From the NCBI GenBank assembly GCA_900751885.1, contig CAADTH010000009.1, positions 1 to 37,973 of the forward strand: 37,973 nt of DNA. Reading direction: 5' to 3'. Under the pieces are notes generated by a model that was not told where the DNA came from, searched no databases, and saw only the letters and a list, made by a program, of their open reading frames with translations. The position numbers and the translations under genes are program-made. Of the stretch, positions 23,858 through 30,628 are shown in pieces; position 1 is the stretch's first letter; the number at the start of each line of letters is the position of its first letter. Source of the stretch: Clostridia bacterium. Its GTDB lineage: Bacteria; Bacillota; Clostridia; UBA1381.

Positions 23858-25753
23858 TCACTTTTTCACGATTGCACCGAATTTGCACTTGCGCATACAC
23901 ATACCGCACTTGATACATTTCTTTTTATCAATGACATGCGGCTGTTTTAGCTCGCCTGAAATTGCATTGGTCGGACAGTTCTTCGCACAGACTGTACAGC
24001 CGCGGCATTTGTCCGGCAATATCTCATAGGATAACAGGTCCTTACAAACACCTGCCGGACACTTTCTGTCTGTCACATGTGCAATGTATTCATCACGAAA
24101 ATATCTTAGAGTCGACATGACCGGATTGGACGCGGTCTGTCCAAGCGCGCAAAGTGAAGTGGAGCGCATATGGTTGCACAGCTCTTCAATCTTCTCCAAG
24201 TCCTCATACTCCCCTTTGCCTGAGGTAATCTTTTCAAGATATTGATACAGCCGCCTTGTACCGATACGGCACGGCGTACATTTGCCGCAGGATTCCTCTA
24301 CGGTGAATTCAAGGAAGAATTTCGCGATATCGACCATACAGTTGTCCTCATCCAAAATAATCAGTCCGCCTGAACCCATCATCGAACCAAGCGCTTTTAA
24401 ATGCTCATAGTCGATTGGTGTATCAATATGGCATGCCGGAATACAGCCGCCGGACGGCCCTCCTGTCTGTGCCGCCTTGAATTTCTTTCCATTTGGCACA
24501 CCGCCTCCGATTTCTTCCACAATTTCGCGAAGCGTCGTCCCCATCGGAATTTCTACCAAACCCACATTCGTAATTTTTCCCCCGAGCGCAAATACCTTCG
24601 TGCCCTTTGACGTCTCTGTGCCCATATCTGCAAACCACTTTGCGCCGCGCAAAATAATCTGTGGAATATTCGAATAGGTCTCTACATTGTTTAAAACCGT
24701 TGGTTTGCCAAACAGTCCTTTGACTGCCGGAAAAGGTGGACGCGGGCGCGGCTCGCCGCGGTGTCCTTCAATGGAGGTGAGAAGCGCTGTCTCCTCACCG
24801 CACACAAACGCGCCGGCGCCGAGTCGAAGCTCAATGTCAAAACTGAAATCCGTGTCAAAAATCCGCTCTCCCAAAAGTCCTGTATCTCTCGCTTGGTCAA
24901 TGGCAATGCGAAGCCGCTGTACGGCAATCGGATACTCCGCCCGGACATAAATATACCCTTGATTTGCCCCGATGGTATACCCTGCAATCGCCATTGCCTC
25001 AATGACACTGTGCGGATCACCTTCCAAAATACTTCTATCCATAAACGCGCCTGGGTCGCCTTCGTCCGCGTTACAGCAGACGTATTTTTGCGCTCCCTCT
25101 GATGCTTTGGCAAACGCCCACTTTTTTCCCGTCGGGAAGCCACCGCCGCCGCGGCCCCGAAGTCCCGAAGCGTCCAGCACGTCAATCACGTCGTCTGGCG
25201 TCATAGTGGTCACTACCTTTGCCAATGCCTTATATCCATCGAGTGCTATGTACTCTTCAATGTTTTCCGGGTCGATTACGCCACAATTTCGAAGCGTCAC
25301 ACGAAGCTGTTTCCGGTAAAAGTCCGTCTCATTTAAAGAACGTACACTTCCGTCCTCACAGACTGTCTTTTGATATAGAAGATGCTTGACGACATTTCCC
25401 TTCACCAAATGCTCCTCTACGATTTCAGGAATCGTTTCCGCCTTGACCGCGCTGTAAAAGCTGCCGCCTGGGTACACAATCATGATAGGTCCGAGGGAAC
25501 AAAGTCCGAAGCACCCTGTTTTCACAATCTTGACCTTATCTTCAAGTCCATGCTTTTTCACCTCTGCACAAAGCGCGTCTAAAACTGCATGGCATCCCGA
25601 CGAGGTACAGCCGGTTCCTCCGCATACCAGTACCTGATACTGATATCCGGATGCCTTTGCAAGTTGTTCTCCATGCTCTGCCACTTCCTTACGAGCCAGC
25701 ACGGTTTGTTCCATTCGGGATTTTATTTTTTCAAGTTCTGCAACTGTCAGCAT
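23858..25753 (-). CDS. hydB: HydB, NuoF-like NADH-binding hydrogenase subunit
   Basis: 631-residue diaphorase subunit. An N-terminal thioredoxin-like [2Fe-2S] domain (about 30-120, CGGTGCTSSGC and CFGLCSLGP) precedes the NuoF core: NADH loop GRGGGGFPTGKKW, FMN motif CNADEGDPGAFMDR, the SLBB region, and the N3-type cluster ESCGKCTPCRIG. Two C-terminal [4Fe-4S] clusters follow (CRGCTVCAKNCPTNA, CIKCGMCMRKCKFGA). This is the standard HydB architecture. It passes electrons between NAD(H) and HydA, with bifurcation towards ferredoxin known for related complexes. Overlaps nothing; hydC ends 13 bp upstream, hydA begins 12 bp downstream. The annotated ATG has a GGGGGAATGGTGG-type ribosome site. Confidence 0.95.
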   Translation of the reverse strand: MLTVAELEKIKSRMEQTVLARKEVAEHGEQLAKASGYQYQVLVCGGTGCTSSGCHAVLDALCAEVKKHGLEDKVKIVKTGCFGLCSLGPIMIVYPGGSFYSAVKAETIPEIVEEHLVKGNVVKHLLYQKTVCEDGSVRSLNETDFYRKQLRVTLRNCGVIDPENIEEYIALDGYKALAKVVTTMTPDDVIDVLDASGLRGRGGGGFPTGKKWAFAKASEGAQKYVCCNADEGDPGAFMDRSILEGDPHSVIEAMAIAGYTIGANQGYIYVRAEYPIAVQRLRIAIDQARDTGLLGERIFDTDFSFDIELRLGAGAFVCGEETALLTSIEGHRGEPRPRPPFPAVKGLFGKPTVLNNVETYSNIPQIILRGAKWFADMGTETSKGTKVFALGGKITNVGLVEIPMGTTLREIVEEIGGGVPNGKKFKAAQTGGPSGGCIPACHIDTPIDYEHLKALGSMMGSGGLIILDEDNCMVDIAKFFLEFTVEESCGKCTPCRIGTRRLYQYLEKITSGKGEYEDLEKIEELCNHMRSTSLCALGQTASNPVMSTLRYFRDEYIAHVTDRKCPAGVCKDLLSYEILPDKCRGCTVCAKNCPTNAISGELKQPHVIDKKKCIKCGMCMRKCKFGAIVKK

Positions 25754-25766
25754 TCCACCATTCCCC

Positions 25767-26291
25767 CTATTCCCTATTCTTTTTTGTCGGTTTATACTTT
25801 TGCCGATATTTTTCTAAGATATCATCAATTTGCGCCACTGTCATTTTTCCATAGACATCATTGTCCACCATCATGACAGGCGCAAGTCCGCACGCCCCCA
25901 CACATCTTGTGGAATCGAGAGAAAACAGTCCATCCGGCGTACATTCCCCCACACCGATTCCCAGCTTTTCCTGAAGCGCTTCAAGTATCTTGTCTGCTCC
26001 TTTTACATAACATGCCGTACCCATACACACACTAATCTGGTGCTCCCCCTTTGGATTGAGCGAAAACTGTGAGTAAAATGTAGCGACTCCATACACTTCA
26101 GACAAAGAAAGATCCAGTCCCTCTGCGACCATGGTCTGCACCTCAATCGGCAAATAACCGTAAATCTCCTGCGCGTCCTGAAGCACCGGCATCAAAGCTC
26201 CTCTTTCATCTTTATTTTTTTGAATACTCTCCATTAACTTTGTTTCCTGCATCTTTGTGCCCTTAAATGGCAGAACAGGCTGTTTATACAT
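25767..26291 (-). CDS. hydC: HydC, NuoE-like [2Fe-2S] hydrogenase subunit
   Basis: 174-residue thioredoxin-like [2Fe-2S] subunit. Ligands are in CMGTACYVKG and CVGACGLAP. The N-terminal helical NuoE region includes LMPVLQDAQEIYGYLPIEVQ and EVYGVATFYSQFSL. It pairs with HydB in the HydABC complex. GGAGGAG lies 7 nt before the ATG at 26291, making it the first gene of the operon. A TATAAT -10 lies upstream. No maturation genes hydE, hydF or hydG are in the window. Confidence 0.95.
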   Translation of the reverse strand: MYKQPVLPFKGTKMQETKLMESIQKNKDERGALMPVLQDAQEIYGYLPIEVQTMVAEGLDLSLSEVYGVATFYSQFSLNPKGEHQISVCMGTACYVKGADKILEALQEKLGIGVGECTPDGLFSLDSTRCVGACGLAPVMMVDNDVYGKMTVAQIDDILEKYRQKYKPTKKNRE

Positions 26292-26324
26292 GTGGACTCC
26301 TCCTTCAACTATGTCATATATTCT

Positions 26325-26353
26325 ATTATAACAATAAACTATCTTTTTTTCTA
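26325..26353 (-). promoter_or_regulatory. Candidate promoter of hydC-hydB-hydA
   Basis: On the minus strand TAGAAA (26348-26353), 17-bp spacer, TATAAT (26325-26330). The spacer end carries TTGTTA, half of a Rex-type site (TTGTTAA...TTAACAA), but no second half is clear. Rex control is common for such operons in Clostridia yet not shown here. Confidence 0.5.
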
Positions 26354-26375
26354 GTTCATTTTGTCATTTTGCACA

Positions 26376-26423
26376 AAAAAATTCCGCATACATTTTATGT
26401 ATTGTGCATAAAATGTATGCGGA
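26376..26423 (-). terminator. Hairpin terminator after tail-fibre-like gene
   Basis: 17-bp perfect inverted repeat TCCGCATACATTTTATG (26383-26399) and CATAAAATGTATGCGGA (26407-26423), 7-nt loop, then TTTTTTT on the minus strand. It lies 62 bp after the stop codon. Confidence 0.9.
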
Positions 26424-26485
26424 TTGTTTCACTCTAATACCTCGTATTTAGAAACCCTTATCCTTTATCTACGATATTATATCCC

Positions 26486-27952
26486 TTACAGATACATAAT
26501 ACGTGTTCCAACCATTGGATCTGCTGAATCCTTCGGATAAATTCGAATATGGAAGATACCCGCGGCGTCACCGCTTCTCCAGTGTCCTCCAAAGCGTCCA
26601 ATGCCTCTTTTCTGAAACACAACGGAATCACAAAAATAAGTGGTGGCTGTACCGCCGAATTCCACCGGAATGAATCCTGTCTTGCTGGTTCCATTTGCAA
26701 CCGTGCCATATCCGCCTTCCACTGTTCCATCAAAGCCGCCATTTCCATTATTGATATAGCCATCGTCTGTGTCGGAGAAATTTCCTCCTGATGTGAGAAT
26801 ATTATGCGCGTCGTCTGTCCGCACCCCGTCGATATACTCAAGAATATTTCCCCAGACATCCTCTACTCCAAACAGCTTCATTTGATATTTGCCTGTTGGT
26901 TCACCAAAATGAATTCCTTTCGTGTCAGTTCCACCGGTCAGTGTAGTCGCACTGTTTCCATCTACAAATCCACGTCCGAGTGCCATCTGAGAATTCAAGT
27001 TTCTGTATTTCATCAGATACATACACTGCAAATAAATGAGCTGGTAATATCCGCCAAGCTCATATCCCTCCCCTTTGCTTTGAGCTTTCATACGCGCTTC
27101 ATCAATTCCGATTGGGGCAGTCGGCGTTTTTCCGCTCAGAGAATAGAGCTTGTCTTCAATTATGCTTCCCTTATAGGCGCCCAGATAAAACGCCTCCCGT
27201 CTTTCCTGTACCCTCTGATGCGCATAATAGTCAAATTCCGCATTCTCTGGGTCGTCTGTCATTTTGATTGTAAGGATATCTCCCTCTTTCTCAATCTTTA
27301 GACCGCGCCGCGGAAATTCTACCATAATATCTCCCACTGTGCCGCTTGTATTATCTACCGGCGTACCATCCTCGAGCTGTGCATAGTTCTCCTTGTTGAG
27401 GTATCCAACAACCGCACCATTTTGAAAAAGGCATGGTTTATATCCAAAAAATTCGTCCCACGCGGCGCTTTCCGGTTCCATCTCCGCCGCATCGTCTGTA
27501 TAGGTAATACAGGTCTGTGGGTCACTGTCTGAAAAATCAATTCGTACGCCCATTGTTCTGTATCCTGATGAGGCGCCGCCGCCAACTGTAATCCATGTTT
27601 CGCCGTCAAAGCATTGCAGTTTCCCTTGAAAATAGCGGATGCCATGTACCCCTTCCTCGCTTTTCACCAGCTCTTGTGGATGCAGTGACAAGCCGTCAAG
27701 TACTGTCTTATCCTCCTTGCTCATCAGCCCATCCGCTATCTGCGTTGCATTGCCAATCGCTTCGCCTGATATGCCGTCGAGCTTTGTCTTGTCCTCTTTT
27801 GACATCAGTCCGTCTGTTGTCTGTGTCGCAAGGTCGATTGCCACATCCCCTGACAAACCATCAAGCTTTGTTTTATCCTCCTTACTCATTAGTCCGTTGT
27901 CTGTCTGCGTTGCATTTTCAATAGAAAATACCGCCTGAAATTCATTTGCCAT
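26486..27952 (-). CDS. Phage-tail-fibre-like protein with C-terminal lectin/FGE-like domain
   Basis: 488 residues. The N-terminus has three repeats at about 14-34, 42-62 and 69-89, each containing GLMSKEDKTxLDG, a motif of phage tail fibres. A glycine-rich joint (VGGGASSGY, about 120) leads to a long domain with WDEFFGYKPCLFQNGAVVGYLN, VEFPRRGL, LNSQMALGRGFVDGNSA and FGVEDVWGNILEYIDG, typical of the formylglycine-generating-enzyme-like C-type lectin fold. The C-terminus (GGHWRSGDAAGIF ... GTRIMYL) matches the layout of diversity-generating retroelement target proteins. RBS AAAGGAGAC precedes the ATG. No other phage gene flanks it. Possible roles: surface ligand binding or a prophage remnant. 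Confidence 0.8.
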   Translation of the reverse strand: MANEFQAVFSIENATQTDNGLMSKEDKTKLDGLSGDVAIDLATQTTDGLMSKEDKTKLDGISGEAIGNATQIADGLMSKEDKTVLDGLSLHPQELVKSEEGVHGIRYFQGKLQCFDGETWITVGGGASSGYRTMGVRIDFSDSDPQTCITYTDDAAEMEPESAAWDEFFGYKPCLFQNGAVVGYLNKENYAQLEDGTPVDNTSGTVGDIMVEFPRRGLKIEKEGDILTIKMTDDPENAEFDYYAHQRVQERREAFYLGAYKGSIIEDKLYSLSGKTPTAPIGIDEARMKAQSKGEGYELGGYYQLIYLQCMYLMKYRNLNSQMALGRGFVDGNSATTLTGGTDTKGIHFGEPTGKYQMKLFGVEDVWGNILEYIDGVRTDDAHNILTSGGNFSDTDDGYINNGNGGFDGTVEGGYGTVANGTSKTGFIPVEFGGTATTYFCDSVVFQKRGIGRFGGHWRSGDAAGIFHIRIYPKDSADPMVGTRIMYL

Positions 27953-28165
27953 TGCTTTCTGTCTCCTTTCATCTTACATTTTTTTCAAATCAAGCCTGTC
28001 CTTTGCCCAACACAACCTGAAGAGTTACGAGATTTACAGTTCATAACTTCTTTCCCTCGAAATACATGCTTGATTCTGCATCCATTCTAGCACTGCGGCT
28101 TCTACTTTCTTCGCACGATTTTTGCAGAGCGTGGATATCCTTTCTTTTATATTGAAAGATAACAC

Positions 28166-28212
28166 AATAAAAGAGCTATTTTCGGGACCATTGTCCTGTA
28201 AATAGCTCTTTT
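28166..28212 (-). terminator. Long hairpin, terminator of decayed yaaA
   Basis: Outer arms AAAAGAGCTATT (28169-28180) and AATAGCTCTTTT (28201-28212) with an inner imperfect stem (GGAC/GTCC). On the minus strand it ends CTCTTTTATTG. It lies 38 bp after the yaaA remnant stop, apparently its native terminator outliving the gene. Confidence 0.7.
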
Positions 28213-28249
28213 GAATATTCCTTTTTTAGTTTAAACAAGATACAATAAA

Positions 28250-28520
28250 TCATTGCTCCTTTAGAAAAACCAGTTTTTCGCTAGTTGAGACTGAGTCGCA
28301 ATAACGGTATCCGAGATCACAAAAAGAACAAATACCTTGTATATCATGTATTTTCTCTTCTGCTAAATATCGCACCATCTTTCCGCGTGCCTTTTTCCCA
28401 TATATTTCCTTTTACTAGTTCTCCAAATATGCAGATAATATACTTGATATTCGAATCCCGATACGGCTTAATTACGTTCGCGTATTCATTGGATGCAAGA
28501 TTGACACTGATTGCTTCATC
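28250..28520 (-). pseudogene. yaaA: yaaA (DUF328, peroxide stress protein) C-terminal remnant, frameshifted
   Basis: Reading the minus strand, one frame gives SVNLASNEYANVIKPYR and KYIICIFGELVKGNI, the YaaA motifs NLASxEY and FGE.KDG. A shift to the next frame near 28390 then gives KKARGKMVRYLAE and CSFCDLGYRYCDSV ... SEKLVFLKEQ, ending at TGA 28250-28252. Together they cover roughly the last 90 residues of the about 250-residue family. The first 150 or so residues are missing: an in-frame stop precedes 28520 and no start is seen. The plus-strand 80-residue frame over this stretch is a shadow. YaaA limits iron-driven damage during peroxide stress; this copy should be dead. Identification is by eye. 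Confidence 0.8.
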
Positions 28521-28550
28521 TCAATGAATCAATTTTTTGACATTATATAA

Positions 28551-28584
28551 AATGAAAAAGAGTACACCGATGTATACTCTTTTT
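28551..28584 (-). terminator. Terminator of zinc-ribbon gene
   Basis: Inverted repeat AAAAAGAGTA (28555-28564) and TACTCTTTTT (28575-28584), followed on the minus strand by CATTTTA; it lies just after the zinc-ribbon gene stop. Confidence 0.8.
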
Positions 28585-28592
28585 CGCAATGA

Positions 28593-28835
28593 TTATTGAA
28601 ATTTATGTCCGCATGCCGTGCAATTCGCTACAACGCGTCCTGCACCGCCTTTCTTTGCATTTGCCACACCACCACAAATTGGACATGTAAATTCTGCTTC
28701 ATCTGCCACACGCACCGCATTCATCGCCGCACCTGCAAATTGAAAGACTCCTTGAACCTGCTCTTCTGACATATCCTCGTCCCACTCTTCATTGAGTTCC
28801 TCTTCACGCCGGTCCTGCTTTTTATCTACAAACAT
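28593..28835 (-). CDS. Small zinc-ribbon protein
   Basis: 80-residue protein. The N-terminal half is highly acidic and charged (REEELNEEWDEDMSEEQ). The C-terminal half has two Cys pairs, CPIC and CTAC, 20 residues apart, forming a rubredoxin-knuckle zinc ribbon. There is no membrane segment. Its role is unknown; such proteins may bind nucleic acid or partner proteins. The RBS AGGAGGAG precedes the ATG. A TTGAAG/TAAAAT promoter stands back-to-back with the promoter of the next gene. Confidence 0.85.
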   Translation of the reverse strand: MFVDKKQDRREEELNEEWDEDMSEEQVQGVFQFAGAAMNAVRVADEAEFTCPICGGVANAKKGGAGRVVANCTACGHKFQ

Positions 28836-28886
28836 CGTAATCTCCTCCTATGCTTTCTACTGTGTGCTTTTGCCGTTCTGCCTTTT

Positions 28887-28915
28887 ATTTTATCATATTC
28901 CTGTCTATGCTTCAA
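28887..28915 (-). promoter_or_regulatory. Promoter of zinc-ribbon gene
   Basis: On the minus strand TTGAAG (28910-28915), 17-bp spacer, TAAAAT (28887-28892). Confidence 0.6.
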
Positions 28916-28922
28916 CCCCAGA

Positions 28923-28951
28923 TTGACAATCGTTTTGTGCTTCTATATAAT
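28923..28951 (+). promoter_or_regulatory. Consensus sigma-A promoter of small membrane protein
   Basis: Exact consensus TTGACA (28923-28928), 17-bp spacer, TATAAT (28946-28951). It lies 7 bp from the opposing zinc-ribbon promoter, so RNA polymerase binding at the two sites should interfere. Confidence 0.85.
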
Positions 28952-28983
28952 ATCAGTACTAGGTTAGGTGTAGGAGGTTTGTT

Positions 28984-29202
28984 ATGAAAATTTATGATAA
29001 ACGCAGTTTTTTTCTTGCAATCATATGGCTGATGGTCGGTTTGGCTGGAATAGCAGCAGTTTTTCTGCGTTCTAGTCAACCTATCTATTATAAGGGAATC
29101 ATCGGCATATTGTCCCTCGTAATGCTTGGCTTTTCTATTGACTCTTTCCGTCATGCGTTCTCTGATCGCTCTTCTGGCGGACAAGATGGTTCAAAAGAGT
29201 AA
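28984..29202 (+). CDS. Small two-helix membrane protein
   Basis: 72 residues with two hydrophobic segments, about 9-27 (FFLAIIWLMVGLAGIAAVFL) and 38-50 (GIIGILSLVMLGF), and a hydrophilic Ser/Asp/Gly tail. I do not recognise a family. The AGGAGG ribosome site (about 28972-28977) and a perfect consensus promoter suggest strong expression. The stop codon (29200-29202) lies inside a 48-nt palindrome that ends transcription. Confidence 0.8.
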   Translation: MKIYDKRSFFLAIIWLMVGLAGIAAVFLRSSQPIYYKGIIGILSLVMLGFSIDSFRHAFSDRSSGGQDGSKE

Positions 29203-29241
29203 AAGATGTCCTCTTTTAAAAGAGGACATCTTTTACTCTTT
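29194..29241. terminator. 48-nt perfect palindrome between convergent genes
   Basis: Two 24-nt arms (29194-29217 and 29218-29241) are perfectly complementary with no spacer. It begins in the last codons and stop of the small membrane protein gene and faces the convergent Cdd1-like gene. No long U run follows on either side, so it may act as a stabilising 3' hairpin as much as a terminator. Confidence 0.85.
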
Positions 29242-29277
29242 ACCGCTACCGATGTGAATCCTATCTATTATAAACTA

Positions 29278-29547
29278 CTAGATAATCGCGTCTGTGTTTT
29301 GCCAATAGGACAATGTGAGCTTTTGTGAATCGGGAGTATCTGTATTCGCATAGTAAACAGCTAATTGATACGCATGGTAATAAAATCGGTCAATCCGGCG
29401 GTTTTTGATAAAGCATTCTCGCTTATACATTTCTACTGCATTTTGGTTTTTTAATTCTTCCACACAATAGTACCCAAGCCGTTCCAGATGTGCTTTAATG
29501 TCATCATTCATTTCCGGAATTTCTGTCAATTCTGTCTCCCTCTTCAA
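29278..29547 (-). CDS. Cdd1/pathogenicity-locus-like helix-hairpin-helix protein
   Basis: 89-residue protein resembling the Cdd1 (PF11731, pathogenicity locus) family, a helix-hairpin-helix fold of unknown function. Support: HLERLGYYCVEELKNQNAVEMYKRE, then the family pattern of Arg-rich RRIDRFYYHAYQLAVYYA, and a C-terminal Trp (LSYWQN). The start is taken as TTG at 29547, preceded by AAAGGGG; the next in-frame ATG (MNDDIK) has no ribosome site. A promoter TTGACA/TAAAGT lies upstream. Family call is moderate. Confidence 0.7.
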   Translation of the reverse strand: MKRETELTEIPEMNDDIKAHLERLGYYCVEELKNQNAVEMYKRECFIKNRRIDRFYYHAYQLAVYYANTDTPDSQKLTLSYWQNTDAII

Positions 29548-29772
29548 GCCGCATGCCCCTTTCTTATATTTTTTTACTGATATTACAATATATTTTCTAA
29601 TTCATTTATACTTTACCAAATTAACCGCCATATGTCAACCTGCTTCCTATCATTCTATATCAAATTTACAAAAAATTTATTCTGTGCATATTTTTATTGT
29701 ATAAGTATTCAAAATTTGTCGGCTAATATTCCTCTTCTCAAAACAAACAAAGTAGACTATTTTGATAACATA
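29548..29772 (-). promoter_or_regulatory. Intergenic region with Cdd1-like gene promoter
   Basis: AT-rich stretch without a credible gene. On the minus strand TTGACA (29633-29638), 17-bp spacer, TAAAGT (29610-29615) is a plausible promoter of the Cdd1-like gene, about 60 bp before its TTG start. Nothing else is recognised here. Confidence 0.45.
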
Positions 29773-29811
29773 AAAACCGCCAGTCCCTCAAAAGAGGAAC
29801 ATGGCGGTTTT
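29770..29811 (-). terminator. hsp20 terminator
   Basis: Stem AAAACCGCCA (29773-29782) and TGGCGGTTTT (29802-29811), with an inner CCTC/GAGG pairing, followed on the minus strand by a T run. Confidence 0.88.
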
Positions 29812-29851
29812 ACTCTTATATATAAGCTCTTTTCTCAGCAAAGCCTTGCCA

Positions 29852-30265
29852 CTACTCAATATCTATTTTTCTTTTCTCTGACTGCAGAGTATTTTCTTTT
29901 TTAGGGAGAACCAACTCTAGCACGCCATTTTTATACTGTGCCCGAATTTCATCTGTTTTCACGTCGGACACATCAAAGCTTCTGGATACCTGGTTATACG
30001 TTCTCTCACGCCGGATATAGGTTTTATCCTTATTTTCTGCACTATTTGAACTCTGCGCATGAATGGTTAGGCAATCGCCGTTCATTTCAATATGGATATC
30101 CTCTTTTTCAAAGCCTGGCATATCTGCTTTCAATTCATAATGATCTCCTCTGTCCACGATATCTGTCCTGAATTGGTGCATTCCCTGGAAATCATCAAAA
30201 AAATGTTTGTCAAACATGTCAAGCCATTCTCTGCTTTTCCGTCCGAAAGGTACTAAATCAAACAT
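29852..30265 (-). CDS. hsp20: Hsp20/alpha-crystallin small heat-shock protein
   Basis: 137-residue chaperone that holds unfolding proteins. The alpha-crystallin domain spans about 35-125: IVDRGDHYELKADMPGFEKEDIHIE, the loop with ERTYNQVSRSFDV, and the family end YKNGVLELVLPKKE. The short N-terminal arm is typical of clostridial Hsp18. The ATG follows AGGAGG. Own terminator. No CIRCE or other heat-shock operator was identified upstream. Confidence 0.93.
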   Translation of the reverse strand: MFDLVPFGRKSREWLDMFDKHFFDDFQGMHQFRTDIVDRGDHYELKADMPGFEKEDIHIEMNGDCLTIHAQSSNSAENKDKTYIRRERTYNQVSRSFDVSDVKTDEIRAQYKNGVLELVLPKKENTLQSEKRKIDIE

Positions 30266-30392
30266 CGTATTTCCTCCTTATGCCTCTATATTTATGTCAC
30301 ACTATCATGCTTATCAAAACATCGGAATCATCCTCTTTTTATTTTATTATATCGCAAAATCAGAAAAAGATATTCTATTATTTGTAAATTTT

Positions 30393-30422
30393 TTGTTACA
30401 ATTCTTCTGCCCAGCGTATAAC
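30393..30422 (+). promoter_or_regulatory. Candidate promoter of 49-residue ORF
   Basis: TTGTTA (30393-30398), 18-bp spacer, TATAAC (30417-30422), about 39 bp before the small ORF start. Confidence 0.45.
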
Positions 30423-30460
30423 ATGCTCTTCTTGAGACAAACTAGTAATGAGGTGATTCT

Positions 30461-30610
30461 ATGTCAACAATTGGAGCAAATATAAGAGAAAAATTTAATT
30501 CTCTGTCCCCTGCTCTGCAGGATGAAATTTTAAAACGCAATGAAAATTTACAAACATTGCAGGATCTGATTCAGTGTTTAGACCGTATCGTCAAGGCAGG
30601 AGAACAATAA
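30461..30610 (+). CDS. Small helical protein, 49 residues
   Basis: Too short for most ORF calls. ATG at 30461 with AGGTGA (30451-30456) upstream, TAA at 30608-30610. The sequence starts MSTIGANIREKFNSLS and ends LDRIVKAGEQ; it is charged and predicted helical, with no Cys pairs and no membrane segment. I do not recognise a family. A promoter-like pair lies upstream. It converges with the beta-helix gene 18 bp away. Coding is supported by ribosome site and clean composition only. Confidence 0.6.
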   Translation: MSTIGANIREKFNSLSPALQDEILKRNENLQTLQDLIQCLDRIVKAGEQ

Positions 30611-30628
30611 AAGCAAGTAACTCTGCGT

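Noticed and set aside
26325..26353. Rex operator in front of the hyd operon
   Set aside because: Only a TTGTTA half-site is visible; no matching second half, so not called as a feature of its own.
26486..27952. Complete DGR (reverse transcriptase, template repeat, accessory gene)
   Set aside because: No RT coding region or second copy of the variable end was found on either strand in the window; only the target candidate remains.
28285..28527. Plus-strand 80-codon frame
   Set aside because: TTG start without a ribosome site, and it lies antisense to the yaaA remnant, which explains its length.
30266..30392. CIRCE heat-shock operator upstream of hsp20
   Set aside because: No TTAGCACTC / GAGTGCTAA inverted repeat could be found.
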